Source: Bugula neritina (Eukaryota > Bryozoa > Gymnolaemata > Cheilostomatida > Bugulidae). From it: 21,396 bases of DNA. The position numbers were made by a program, and so were the translations under genes. The notes under the pieces were generated by a model. That model was not told the origin of the DNA, made no database searches, and saw nothing but the letters and a program-made list of their open reading frames with translations. Position 1 is the first letter of the stretch; every line of letters starts with the position of its first letter. This document shows positions 12,075 through 21,311 of the stretch, one piece after another. The DNA lies in contig CAXIUT010000034.1 of the NCBI GenBank assembly GCA_964035545.1, positions 1-21,396 on the forward strand. Direction: 5' to 3'.

Positions 12075-13928
12075 TCATTTTCTATTTCTTTCAAGAATTC
12101 CATGAATATTGGAATATTCTGCTTCTTTAATTTCCCAAAGATGAATAACTGAAGGATTAATATGCATTAACTTTTGTTTTAACTTTCGATTTTATTGCTA
12201 GATCATTCCATAATTCGAAGATTGATCTCTTAAATTAGCAGACATATCTCTCAATACAGCATTTTCTTTCATTTGTCTCTCTATCTAGGATCTCAAAAAT
12301 ACATTTTATTCTTTCATAGTCTTCAATTAATGCTCATATCGACTATAGTTCAGTTGAGCAGCTGATTGAACTTCACCTATCTTAGCTTCAGTTTTGGCAT
12401 CATTTTTTATCAAAATAGTATCTTTTTATTGAACTATTTGTTTATATTTTTGTAATTATTACATCAAATGTAATTTTTAATTTACTTATTTTTGAAATAG
12501 TTGCTATTTACTTCCTATCTTTTATTAATAATTTCTACTTTCCATTTTGATAGACTAAACTTGAAGTTTAAATCCTTCTATCATAAATTTTAAACCATCA
12601 TTTTATTTTCTTAACTCAGAATTTATTGCCATTATCTAATCTAATTACCCTCTCAATAACTTAAGTCCTACTTCCTGAGAAGGAGGAGTTTGAACTGATG
12701 TTTCTCCTAACTTTTTAACAAGTAAACTCAACTAATGCTTTTAATGCCTAATTCTATCCATTTATTTCTTTAATTACTATATCATTTTAGTATATTATTT
12801 CAATTAAACAATATTACTTTTTCTTTAATTTAACACTTTTATCTGATTTTAATAATCTTTTAACTTCCCCTAAATACCATTCATATAATTTTGCATTAAT
12901 ATTTTATCTTATTTCAATTGATTATTTTCAACTCTCAAATCAGCTATACTTCTCTTAACTACCTAAGATTCCACCATATCACTTTACAGGTTTTTTAATT
13001 AATCAACATAAGAAAAACTATCAGGCATTTTTTAAATCTCATCAAATGATTCTTTTACATTTTTTTGTGAAGATTCAATAAATCTAAGTATTTTAGAAAA
13101 TGATTTTTGAATCTATTACTATGTATCAAGATCATTTATTGTTATCTTTGTTCGCATCTTCAAGTTGCTATAGACTTTTTCATGATGGGTTGATAATTTT
13201 TTTATTTAGACTATTAAACTATCATATGGTAAGTTTAATTTCGAATGAGAAAGAGCTATAGGATTTTCACTCAATCCTTTTTGCATACTTGATTTCTATT
13301 TATTAACTTCTTCGTATTTTAGTCGATAATTTTATTTTTAAGATAACAACTATCTGATTTTCTGCTGAAGTTGTTGAATTTAATGATTAAGCTTTTTTAT
13401 TTATTAATTCTTTTTGTTTTTCTATTGTTGAAATTGCATGTTCATTCCTTTCACTACTTCTTCACCATGTAGATGTTGATTTGCGCGCGCTTACTGAGCA
13501 ACAAAATTGACTTTCTGTAAAAGAACATTTCTCTCACTCACTAGTTGCATTTAACTGTTACGTCTGACTTATAACTCCTGTTCTAGAACTTTTATTTTTT
13601 GATCTTGAAATACAAGTTTTTAATTAGATCTTTCTTTATCTTTTTACATCACCTTTCTCATTTTATTTAGTTCAGCTATTTTTTCAAGATTGACATTAGT
13701 AATATTTTTGATATAAGGTATATTCGCTTCTATATTTTAACTCATCTGTCTGAGTTAAGTTTGAGTTAAATTTGATGTTTATGCTTCATTTCTCAAAACT
13801 TTAAGTACCTAAAGCTGAGTCAGTTTAATTTTTTCAAGAGCATGTTTCAACTATGAAGTTGATTTCTTTTATTGTTTTTGTGGTATATGAGGCTAGCTTG
13901 AAAATGAATTGTTGTAAATAATACTCAT
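12075..13928 (-). CDS. Long coiled-coil protein, family not recognised
   Basis: 617 aa, intronless, ATG 13928 to TGA 12077-12075. With TAA/TAG read as Glu the protein is very rich in Glu, Lys, Gln, Leu and Asn. Heptad-like coiled-coil stretches cover most of residues ~25-590 (for example KLVFQDQKIKVLEQELE, ELKKEMDRIRHEKHEL, LRSEIERQMKENAVLR). Breaks occur near a Pro/Ser patch (SENPIALSHSKLNLPYDS, about 225-245) and a PPSQE segment in the second half. The C-terminus is non-coiled (NPSVIHLWEIKEAEYSNIHG). There is no membrane segment or enzyme motif. Such proteins in ciliates are often cytoskeletal, basal-body or ciliary, but nothing here proves that. Its ATG lies only 23 bp downstream of the RPA1 stop on the same strand, so its promoter must overlap RPA1 coding sequence or the two are co-transcribed. 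Confidence 0.8.
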
Positions 13929-13951
13929 ATCTTAATAATACAACAATTTAA

Positions 13952-15784
13952 TCATTCGTATAGTATCCTTTTGATTCTTTCCACATTGTTAATTGCTGTC
14001 TTCTCAATGTTCATTTCTACTGCTTTTCCCACTAAAGAATGCTTCAAGCCTCCCTAGCTATCTTTCTTTGTACATATTCTCAATTTGTACTGTCCATACA
14101 ATCTCTTCTCAGCTTCTTCTCTCAAAAGATCCTCACTATAATGACTTAGATCTTAAATTGGAATTCCTTTGAATATTTCTTGAACAAACTCATCGAATGC
14201 TGTGGTCCATATTGATCCCGTAATATCTGATAATTCAATAGGAAGAATAAATTTTCTATGAGTTTTATCGTTATAATGACCACAGTGCATACACTTACTG
14301 AACTCATCTGTTCCTTTTTTGCATTTAGGATTGTTACAAGCTTAATAAAACCATTTACCCTTAAAACTAGTATGACTGAGCCACACTTCAAGGTCAGAAT
14401 AAATAGGATCCACATCAATAAAGCTCACTTCAGTTTATAATTATCTTATATTCTTTCCATACTTCTCTTTCCCATTAGTTGCGATCTCTTTGACGCTGTA
14501 GAAAGGTGAATAGTCATTTTCTGTTAGTTTATTTTAATAAGCTGAAAAAGGATGATTTGGGTGAGGTTTTATTTCTGACTTGAAGAGTGAATTGATAGAA
14601 CGTGTGTCTCTATAATCATTAACTTTAAAACTTTTGAGTTTAACTGTTTTATTGATCCAACTTTCTTCAATAACCATTTCTTTATTCCAAATAACAACTT
14701 CAATTGACTTTTTAATTTCAGGATCACCAATAATAAGAGCCTTCTTATAGATTGTTCTGCTATCTTTATCAAAACTTCTTTCTTATCCAATGCTAAGTAA
14801 AATTCCTACAATATCAAATTGTCTATCCAAATTCCAGGTATCATTAAGAATATCAACAAAGGACACATATGAATCTTTTGTATCTCTAGGAATAAGAGGA
14901 GTATCTTTAAGAGGAATAAATTGAGTATTTTTTGTAAAACTGATATTATATTTAGAATATTTCTATCCTCTATTCTGATTGTAACTTTCTTCTCTGATCT
15001 GTCCTCTTGATATTCTATAAATACCATAAACATGTATTATTTCATGATAGTCTTTAGCACAATCTCCAAACATAACTCCATCGATCTTCATCCCAGTTCT
15101 ATCTATCATAGTCATTGAAAATATCTTTGTTAGCTTTCCTGATTTACTGTTAAACTCTCTGTAAGATTTTTAAAGAACACGGACAACTATCTACCAAGCA
15201 CTTATGTCTGTAAACAAATCAGATATTTTATCAAAATTTTTAAGTTGATTTCCATCTAAAGATGATGGACTATTATCTTCACTCTAAACTTCAAGTTCCA
15301 TCATATCACCAGAGTTATAAACAGGCATTTTTTGAGTTGAATTTTGATAGTTGACAGGCTGAATAGCTTTATTTTTATTATAAGATATTTCCCTTTTATC
15401 AGTCATCATTTTATCTTTCTCCTAGAATTTAACTTCTTTCTTGGGAATACTAGCAGTTAGATCACTGTTAGAACGAGGATAAGATAGAGGTTTATAACTT
15501 AAGATCTCAATAAAGATTTTACTCGATTTGGTATGGGTTGTAAAAGAGTCTATTTCTATAAGGTATTTGTCCTAAGAGGGATGCTTTTGAGCATGTTTTC
15601 TGATGTCCATTTCTGGTTTATCGAGATCGATAATTCCTTTAGCTTTATCCTTTCCATCACTAATCTCTAGCTTGATAGCTTCATTGACATTTTTGAAATT
15701 GAAGACTTCAACAATGTACTTTTCATGATTACCACTTTTTTGTGATTGCATGTCTGCGATAGCGTTTTAGGTGCAAAGAGTCAT
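13952..15784 (-). CDS. RPA1: Replication protein A large subunit (RPA70)
   Basis: 610 aa, intronless, ATG 15784 to TGA 13954-13952. This is the largest subunit of the trimeric single-stranded-DNA-binding complex used in replication, repair and recombination. I chose the upstream ATG (15784) over one 11 codons later (15751) because the extra residues restore the LxxxAIxxM start of the RPA1N domain. Domains: RPA1N OB-fold ~3-110; linker with charged and Ser patches; DBD-A from ~190 (AWEIVVRVLEKS, Trp197, IFSMTMIDRTG, YGIYRISRGQI); DBD-B from ~310 (FDIVGILLSIGEERSF, VVIWNKE); DBD-C ~425-600 carrying the zinc ribbon Cys483, Cys488, Cys498, Cys501 (ACNNPKCKKG ... KCMHCG). The length matches the family (about 600-620 aa). 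Two GC-rich blocks, AGCGG and CCGCT, lie just upstream of the start. Confidence 0.93.
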
Positions 15785-15919
15785 TTAAGATAAATATTAT
15801 GAGCGGGATAAACCTTATAAACTATATAATAGACCGCTTTCATCGACTTTAAATATCATATTTCATATTCAATTTAAATCATCAATCATTTTTCAACTCT
15901 TACTTTCCCTCTTTTCCCT

Positions 15920-16700
15920 TCAAATAACAATATTAACTATATTATGACTGATATACTTCTTTAGTTTGGATGAAATATTGATATACCTAAAAATAAAAAA
16001 TGACGACACCAATATAACTATTGACAACGTCAAATAAATATAAGATTACAAGTCGACCCACTTGAGGACTGGGTAGATTGGTCGATTGCATAGAGTATAG
16101 ACTAAATTATTTTAATAATACTTGCATTCATTGATGAGTAAAGAACAACTTAGCATATTACAATGAATATTCTCTATTTTTTGAAGCAGTATTTATTGAA
16201 ATAGAAATCAATTCCCAAGAGGACTAGAGGAACAACATGCAATAAGGCAAATAAAAAGAGTATTCCAGCTATATATCTTATAAAATACGTGGTTGTATTT
16301 TTCTATCTAGATCAAAAAGTAATCCCCAGTATAGAAGAGTTATAGGTACTGATAGACTAAAAGCTAATTCAAATATCACTTCAATCCAATATTTAAAATA
16401 ACATTTCCTTTTTTTTTAATTATTCTATGAGATTTTGAAGAGATCGTCTTGACAAATTAATCCAAAATATAACCAAGCTAGTTTAAGATCATGTAAGGTT
16501 AGATATTTAATCAGGATAAATATCGTTGGAGAGATTATAAGTTAGATAAAAACTAATATAGAAAGGATAACGAAGCTTATCCATCGAGTTAGTTTTAGTT
16601 TTTTTCTAGAACAGCATTGATCTCTTGATTCATGAATATCTCCAAGTTAGCTAGAATCGAAAAAATAGTTCCATAAGTTGTTCGAAGATGATCTTCTCAT
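15920..16700 (-). CDS. AIG1/FAR-17a-like multi-pass membrane protein, copy A
   Basis: 246 aa, exons 16700-16289, 16268-16122, 16101-15920; two 20-nt introns (16269-16288, 16102-16121), both phase 1. About six hydrophobic segments. The order of motifs follows the AIG1/ADTRP/FAR-17a family, integral membrane hydrolases of fatty-acid esters of hydroxy fatty acids: KYLTLHDLKLAWLYFG (Thr68), FKYWIEV...FSLSVPITLLYWGLLF, FALLHVVPLVLLGIDFYF (His148), and IYTLCNRPIYPVLKW. Thr and His are the catalytic pair reported in human AIG1, and they align here by eye. The N-terminus (WNYFFDSSELGDIHESR, then CCSR) is shared with copy B but is not one I know from animal AIG1. The middle exon is 147 nt in both copies. 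Family assignment is probable, function inferred. Confidence 0.68.
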
Positions 16701-16820
16701 TTAATATTTTATATTTAAAAATATCAATACTAATACATACTATAAAGAAAGATCGAATAAAAAATTAATACTATTTCATCAAAATGATTTTATCAACTAT
16801 CAACTTAGTCCTAAATAACA

Positions 16821-17607
16821 TCATGACCTGAAAACTATCTTAATAATAATAATAAAATACCTATTTAAACAATAATTAGAAGTAACAAACCTTAGAACAA
16901 GAAAAGTTACTATTACAATAGTATAGATAACAATAGCATAGATAAAAGAAATACTGTCATTCCATTTCAAAATAGGATAAATAGGCTACACTTTCAAAGT
17001 ATAAACTAAATAGATAAATTAGTACTGAAATTTATAAAGAGATAAGCTGCTCCAAATACAATAATAATCAATAATCTTGGCAACTTAAAAGTAAATCGAT
17101 TGAAAATCAAATCAATAAAGAGAAATATAATAGGAACAGAATGTTCTAAAATAAAAAGAATGAGATAAGCAGCTGAAATAAGAATTGATTACTTTTCAAT
17201 CTTTTCACATCATATGAAAACAACAAAAACCAATAAACTAAAGTAATAGGAACAGCAAAAGTGATTGCCATTTAGTAAAATAGTTCAACCCAATATTTAA
17301 GACTATTTTATCAACATTTTTACTTTAAACAAATACGCCCATTTTCAAATTTACTAAGAATAAAATCAAAAACAGCCAATCCAAAATACATCCAAGCAAG
17401 ATATAGTCCATGATGAGTCAGATATTCAACCACAACAAAAAAAGATTTGCTGATCACCACCTGCCAAAAATAAACTGCACTGATTAGCAACCATCCTATC
17501 AACCGAAACACCCATAATACGTTTCTAGAACAGCATTCAGTTCGAGGTTAGTGAATGTCTCCAAGTTACTTGCCAGAAAAGAAGTATTCCCACATCGATT
17601 GAATCAT
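16821..17607 (-). CDS. AIG1/FAR-17a-like multi-pass membrane protein, copy B
   Basis: 241 aa, exons 17607-17324, 17302-17193, 17172-17026, 17005-16821; introns of 21, 20 and 20 nt (17303-17323, 17173-17192, 17006-17025). It is a tandem paralogue of copy A, 120 bp upstream of it. Shared blocks: WEYFFSGKELGDIHEPR and CCSR at the N-terminus, VEYLTHHGLYLAWMYFG (Thr64), LKYWVEL and FAVPITLVYWFLLF, FILEHSVPIIFLFID (His142), and IYTLKVEPIYPILKW. The last two introns match copy A in position and phase; the first is absent from copy A. A 30-nt GT...AG stretch in the last exon (start about 16895) could be a further in-frame intron: removing it gives VLRYFIII, which aligns better with FFIFRYINI of copy A. 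The start lies 34 bp after the CenH3 stop. Confidence 0.68.
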
Positions 17608-17641
17608 TTTAAAATAATTCTTTAATAATAAATCAAACACA

Positions 17642-18072
17642 TCATCTATTACCAACATCTCCCAGTCCTCGAATTCTTCTTGCCAACTGCATATCTTTGC
17701 TCATTAGAGTTACTCTCTTAGCATGAAGAGAACAGAGATAAGAATCTTCGAAAAGACCAACCATGTAATTTTAGGCACTAACTTGAAGAGCCTCCATTCC
17801 AAAGAAGTCCAACGCTTCTTATCTTCAAGAATATCAGTACAAATCTCTTTCACTAGTTTGTGGAAAGTTGATTTTGGCATGAGAAGATCAGTTGAATTTT
17901 GAAGGCGTTTGATATGAGCTAAATGTGCATTTCTATTCTTCATTTTTTGTTGAAAAACAAATGGATTTTGACGCGCTTAGTGCTTCATTATCTATTTCTT
18001 GTTTGAAGTCGGTTTTAAAGGATTGAAACGTGGAACTCCGATACTCTTTCTTGAACCGCCCTTCTTATCCAT
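17642..18072 (-). CDS. Divergent histone H3, centromeric CenH3/CENP-A-like, with a frame discontinuity
   Basis: ATG 18072 opens [20 protein letters not shown], a tail without the ARTKQTARKSTGG of canonical H3. The histone fold follows: [20 protein letters not shown] (helix 1), then [34 protein letters not shown] (helix 2), then [13 protein letters not shown] (helix 3), ending LGDVGNR at TGA 17644-17642. KEIC and a C-terminal extension past RIRG are like CENP-A. The two halves are in different frames; the break lies about 17808-17835. Option 1: a 23-nt intron (about 17812-17834, GTACTG...ATAAG), giving 135 aa but deleting the end of helix 1 and loop 1. Option 2: one base is missing near 17812, giving 143 aa with a normal loop (ILEDKK-ALDFF). 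Option 3: a pseudogene. Conserved Glu of SEAYL is TAA (17771-17773). Role: marks centromeres of germline chromosomes (inferred). Confidence 0.75.
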
Positions 18073-18383
18073 TTTAATTTAAATTATCAGTTGTTTTGTC
18101 ATTCAAGTCAAATTAGTCAAAATATCACAAATCAAAAATATTCATAAATAAAATCCTTTGATGCTCTTTGAACTTTAATATCATCGTCAACTGATTTAGC
18201 AATAAATATTAAGATATTTAAAAGGAAAGTAATGCTAGCTAAATTTAATCAAAATGTTTATCACAGAGTTTAAATCTTAGATAAAATTAGAGAATATTTC
18301 AAGTCTTGTTTTCAATAGACTCATAATTCACATAGTTTCTTACATTAGAATAATTTAATAATAGATAATTAAAATCATACAAA
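18073..18383. promoter_or_regulatory. 311-bp divergent spacer between CenH3 and the GH5 gene
   Basis: AT-rich sequence between two divergent ATG codons. It should contain both promoters. I see no convincing open frame with family motifs, no tRNA and no repeat; only ordinary T- and A-rich tracts. Confidence 0.4.
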
Positions 18384-19898
18384 ATGAATCTTATTACAAT
18401 CTTGCTAATCTTCACTTCCCTTCTTTTCACTCATTCTATCAGAGTCGATCCTTAAAACTCACTCTTCGTAGATCAATACAACAGATATAGCATCTTCCAT
18501 GGAGTCAATGCTGTCTACAAAACACATCCTTTTCATCCTAACCTAGTAGAATTCTCAACGAACAGCAGTCTGACCGACCATGATCTTTTGAACCTTAAAA
18601 ACTGGGGCATGAATGCCATCAGACTACACGCTGCCTGGTAAGGAGTTGAGCCTTAAAGAGGAGTTTATAATTATACATATGTAGAAACATTAAGATAAAT
18701 AGTCCAAAAATGCAATAAATTTGGTATCTCAGTCATTCTCGATGCCCATCAAGATTTGTTTACAAAGCAGTTTTGTGGTTAAGGATTACCTGTTTGGGTT
18801 GCTAAAAGATAAACATTTCCAGCACCTCTTAAAGTCAAACTCAGATATGACTAAAAGGGATTTCCTCTTATCGAAGACTGTCTTAAAATATAATTTGCTG
18901 AATACTATCTTACATATGATCTCATGAAATTCCAAAAAGATCTATTTTCAAATTAAAGAGGACTTCTCGATCATCTCTGTAAATTTTGGGAACTTATTAC
19001 AGCCTATGTAGGTAGTGAGCCCAACCTCATTGGATATTAATTTATCAACTAACCAATAGGAGCAGATGCTTATGTCAATCCAGGTGATACAATTCTTCCT
19101 GGAGAATCTAATAGTAAATATTTGTTACCAGCTTATAAAAGAATTTTACAATCTATAAGAAAACTTGATAAAAAGACTCCTATTTTCTTTGAACCAAGTG
19201 TTATCGATGTTTTTGGGGGAGGATTTGTAGATACTCCTGGAGGAAATGATCAACTATAAACTCAAGTTTTCAGTTATCATGTCTACTGCCCACTAGTGAC
19301 TAAACTTGGAGAACCTGTATCTACCAAAGTATGTCAAGCATTTGATGCTCTTGAAGTAGCTTCTAAATAACAAAATGTAAATTCAATGAAGATAGGTGGT
19401 TTTTTGACAGAATTTGGTGCTCTTTCAAACAGCATCAAAAGTGCAGAATAAATAACAACAATAACTGACTTCACAGAAATGCATTTTAGAAGTTGGACTT
19501 ATTGGCAATTTAAATACTACAATGATATCACAACTGCTGCTCGACCTGGGACTACCTAATCTTTTTACGATGAGTATGGAAATCTTCAAAGTAATAAAGT
19601 TAAAGCTCTTGCCAGACCTTATGCATATTCTATTTGTGGAATTCCAATAAGTTAGTCTTTCAAAAAAGGAGTATTTACTCTTAAATGGGTTGCTAGTGAT
19701 GATTGTTATAACAAAAAGACTTAACTCTTTATGAGCGACTCTTTCTATTATCCAGCTGGCATGAATGTAAAATTTACAAAAAATTGTGAAAATTGTTCAG
19801 TTAAACTACTAAAAGGATAATAATTAAATTTCTATGAAGTACATTTGAGTTCTAAATCACTGGGAAAGACTATATCAGTAACAATATCTCCAAAATGA
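18384..19898 (+). CDS. Secreted GH5 glycosidase, endoglycoceramidase-like
   Basis: 504 aa, intronless, ATG 18384 to TGA 19896-19898. Residues 1-19 (MNLITILLIFTSLLFTHS) form a signal peptide, so it is secreted or lysosomal. The TIM barrel shows the GH5 endoglycoceramidase pattern: FHGVNAVYK, WGMNAIRLHAAWEGVEPERGVYN, VILDAHQDLFTKQFCGEGLPVW, GYEFINEPIGAD with acid/base Glu223, FSYHVYCP, and FLTEFGA with nucleophile Glu343, then WTYWQFKYYND. A C-terminal beta domain follows (~415-504). Family enzymes cut the bond between oligosaccharide and ceramide in glycosphingolipids. Both Glu of GYEFINEP are TAA (19038-19040 and 19050-19052), as are Glu in WEGVEPE and CGEG; read as Gln, the enzyme would lack its acid/base. 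It converges on the kinase gene with 21 bp between stops. Exact substrate is inferred. Confidence 0.88.
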
Positions 19899-19919
19899 TA
19901 ATGATATAAATCATAAGAA

Positions 19920-21069
19920 TCAATTTTACTAAATCATTTTATCTTCTTGAATATCAAGAACAAGCTATCCTTCTTCTTCCTCTTCAAGGCACATCTTTTC
20001 CTCTTTACTCTTATCAAAAGAAAAACCTAAATAAAATCATAATATACCTTCATAAGCCTTACCTTCCTCAGACTTAAGCGAAGCATCATTGTAGGATTAT
20101 ACCTAACATTGTGTAAATTCAGGATCAAAATTTGATACATCAGAATATGATTTAACAAGAGGAATAAATGGAGCTTTCAATTTTTTATTTTATAAAGCTG
20201 TCCAATTTATACTTTAAAACCATGGATGATTTTTTATTTCAGTTGACCCATTTTTACTGCCAAGGCGATTATCAGGTTTTTTCTGGAATAGCCCTTCAAG
20301 AAGATTTCTCAATTTATGGCTAACATAGGGAGGAATATTAGGATTACTAAATTTGATTTTATCGAAAAGTTAAGGTCGACTTTTGGAATAGAAAGGAGGC
20401 AAACCTACAACCATTTCATAGATCAAAGAACCAAGACACCACCAATCAACTGGTTTACCATGTCCTTGTTTATATAAAATCTAAGGTGCCAAGTATTCAG
20501 GAGTTCCGCAAACAGAATAAGCATTGCTATCTGCAACTTCCATTTTTGAAAGTCCAAAATCAGTTAGTCTGAGATACCCTGCCTCATCAATCAGAATGTT
20601 TTCAGGTTTTAAACTATATTATCAAAAATTTACTCTCGATAAATAATATCTCTGCCATGTAGATATTAGATAGCTAGAATGATTTGAGCTGCATAAAATT
20701 TGGTTCTGACTAAGGGTATAAGTACTGTTATTCTGAGAGTCTTTGCTTTTTCGAGAGAAGACCAAAAAGTTATCCACCTGGGCAGTATTCAAGAATGAAG
20801 AAAAGTTTTTTTTAATTTTGGAAAGAGTTGTAAAGTTTAACAATGAAAGGATGATTCATACCAACAAGGATGTTACGTTCTGTCATCACATGATTTTATT
20901 GTTTTCTTTTTTATATGTATTTTTTCTTGAGAATCTTCATAGCATAAACTTTATCTGAGTCTTCTCCTTTCTTCTTGACGAGGACCACCTTAGCATAAGA
21001 ACCTTTGCCAATAACAGAGAGAAGGTTAAATTTATCAAGAGTTAACAGCTGCTGACTGGTGATTTACAT
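19920..21069 (-). CDS. AGC-family Ser/Thr protein kinase (S6K/SGK/Akt-like)
   Basis: 362 aa, exons 21069-20726, 20705-20634, 20613-20048, 20026-19920; introns of 20, 20 and 21 nt (20706-20725, 20614-20633, 20027-20047), phases 2, 2 and 1. All kinase motifs are present: [12 protein letters not shown] glycine loop, Lys45 in [34 protein letters not shown] with Asp139, DFG (157-159), activation loop [15 protein letters not shown], and [12 protein letters not shown]. The AGC C-tail follows with FDPEFT and a hydrophobic motif GFSF (328-331) with a phosphorylatable Ser330. There is no PH or other N-terminal domain. The Glu of APE is TAG (20481-20483) and of GGELF is TAA (20770-20772), direct evidence for Glu decoding. 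The acidic tail ([17 protein letters not shown]) is unusual. It is the last gene before the telomere. Subfamily is uncertain. Confidence 0.93.
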
Positions 21070-21311
21070 CGGTAAAATAAATAATAGAATGGACTAGCAT
21101 AGAGATTGTCATTTATAGTCAAACTATATATTGAACTGAATATTTATTTTCATAGGAAATCATATTGATTTGAATATGGTATAATAATTAGAGTATTTTA
21201 GTTTCAATAAGACATATTTTAATCATTAAACTCATATTTATGATAATTAAAACTATTAATTTCAAAAACATTTATTTTCAATTGATAGTTGATAGTTTTA
21301 AATCATAACAT
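21070..21311. promoter_or_regulatory. Subtelomeric spacer, upstream region of the AGC kinase
   Basis: 242 bp of AT-rich sequence between the kinase start and the first telomere repeat. No gene or long repeat seen. There is a short direct repeat TTGATAG TTGATAG (about 21281-21295) close to the telomere junction. The kinase promoter must lie within this stretch. Confidence 0.45.

Noticed and set aside
14258-14440. Plus-strand open frame opposite RPA1
   Set aside because: Antisense shadow of the RPA1 zinc-ribbon region.
19038-19052. GH5 protein as a catalytically dead pseudoenzyme (NQP instead of NEP)
   Set aside because: This arises only under the Gln code. With Glu decoding the active site is intact, as are several other family Glu positions.
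1-21069. Reading TAA and TAG as glutamine (common ciliate code)
   Set aside because: It replaces invariant Glu with Gln in the kinase APE and GGELF motifs, GH5 NEP, ACSL GEYIAP and others, while true Gln columns use CAA or CAG.
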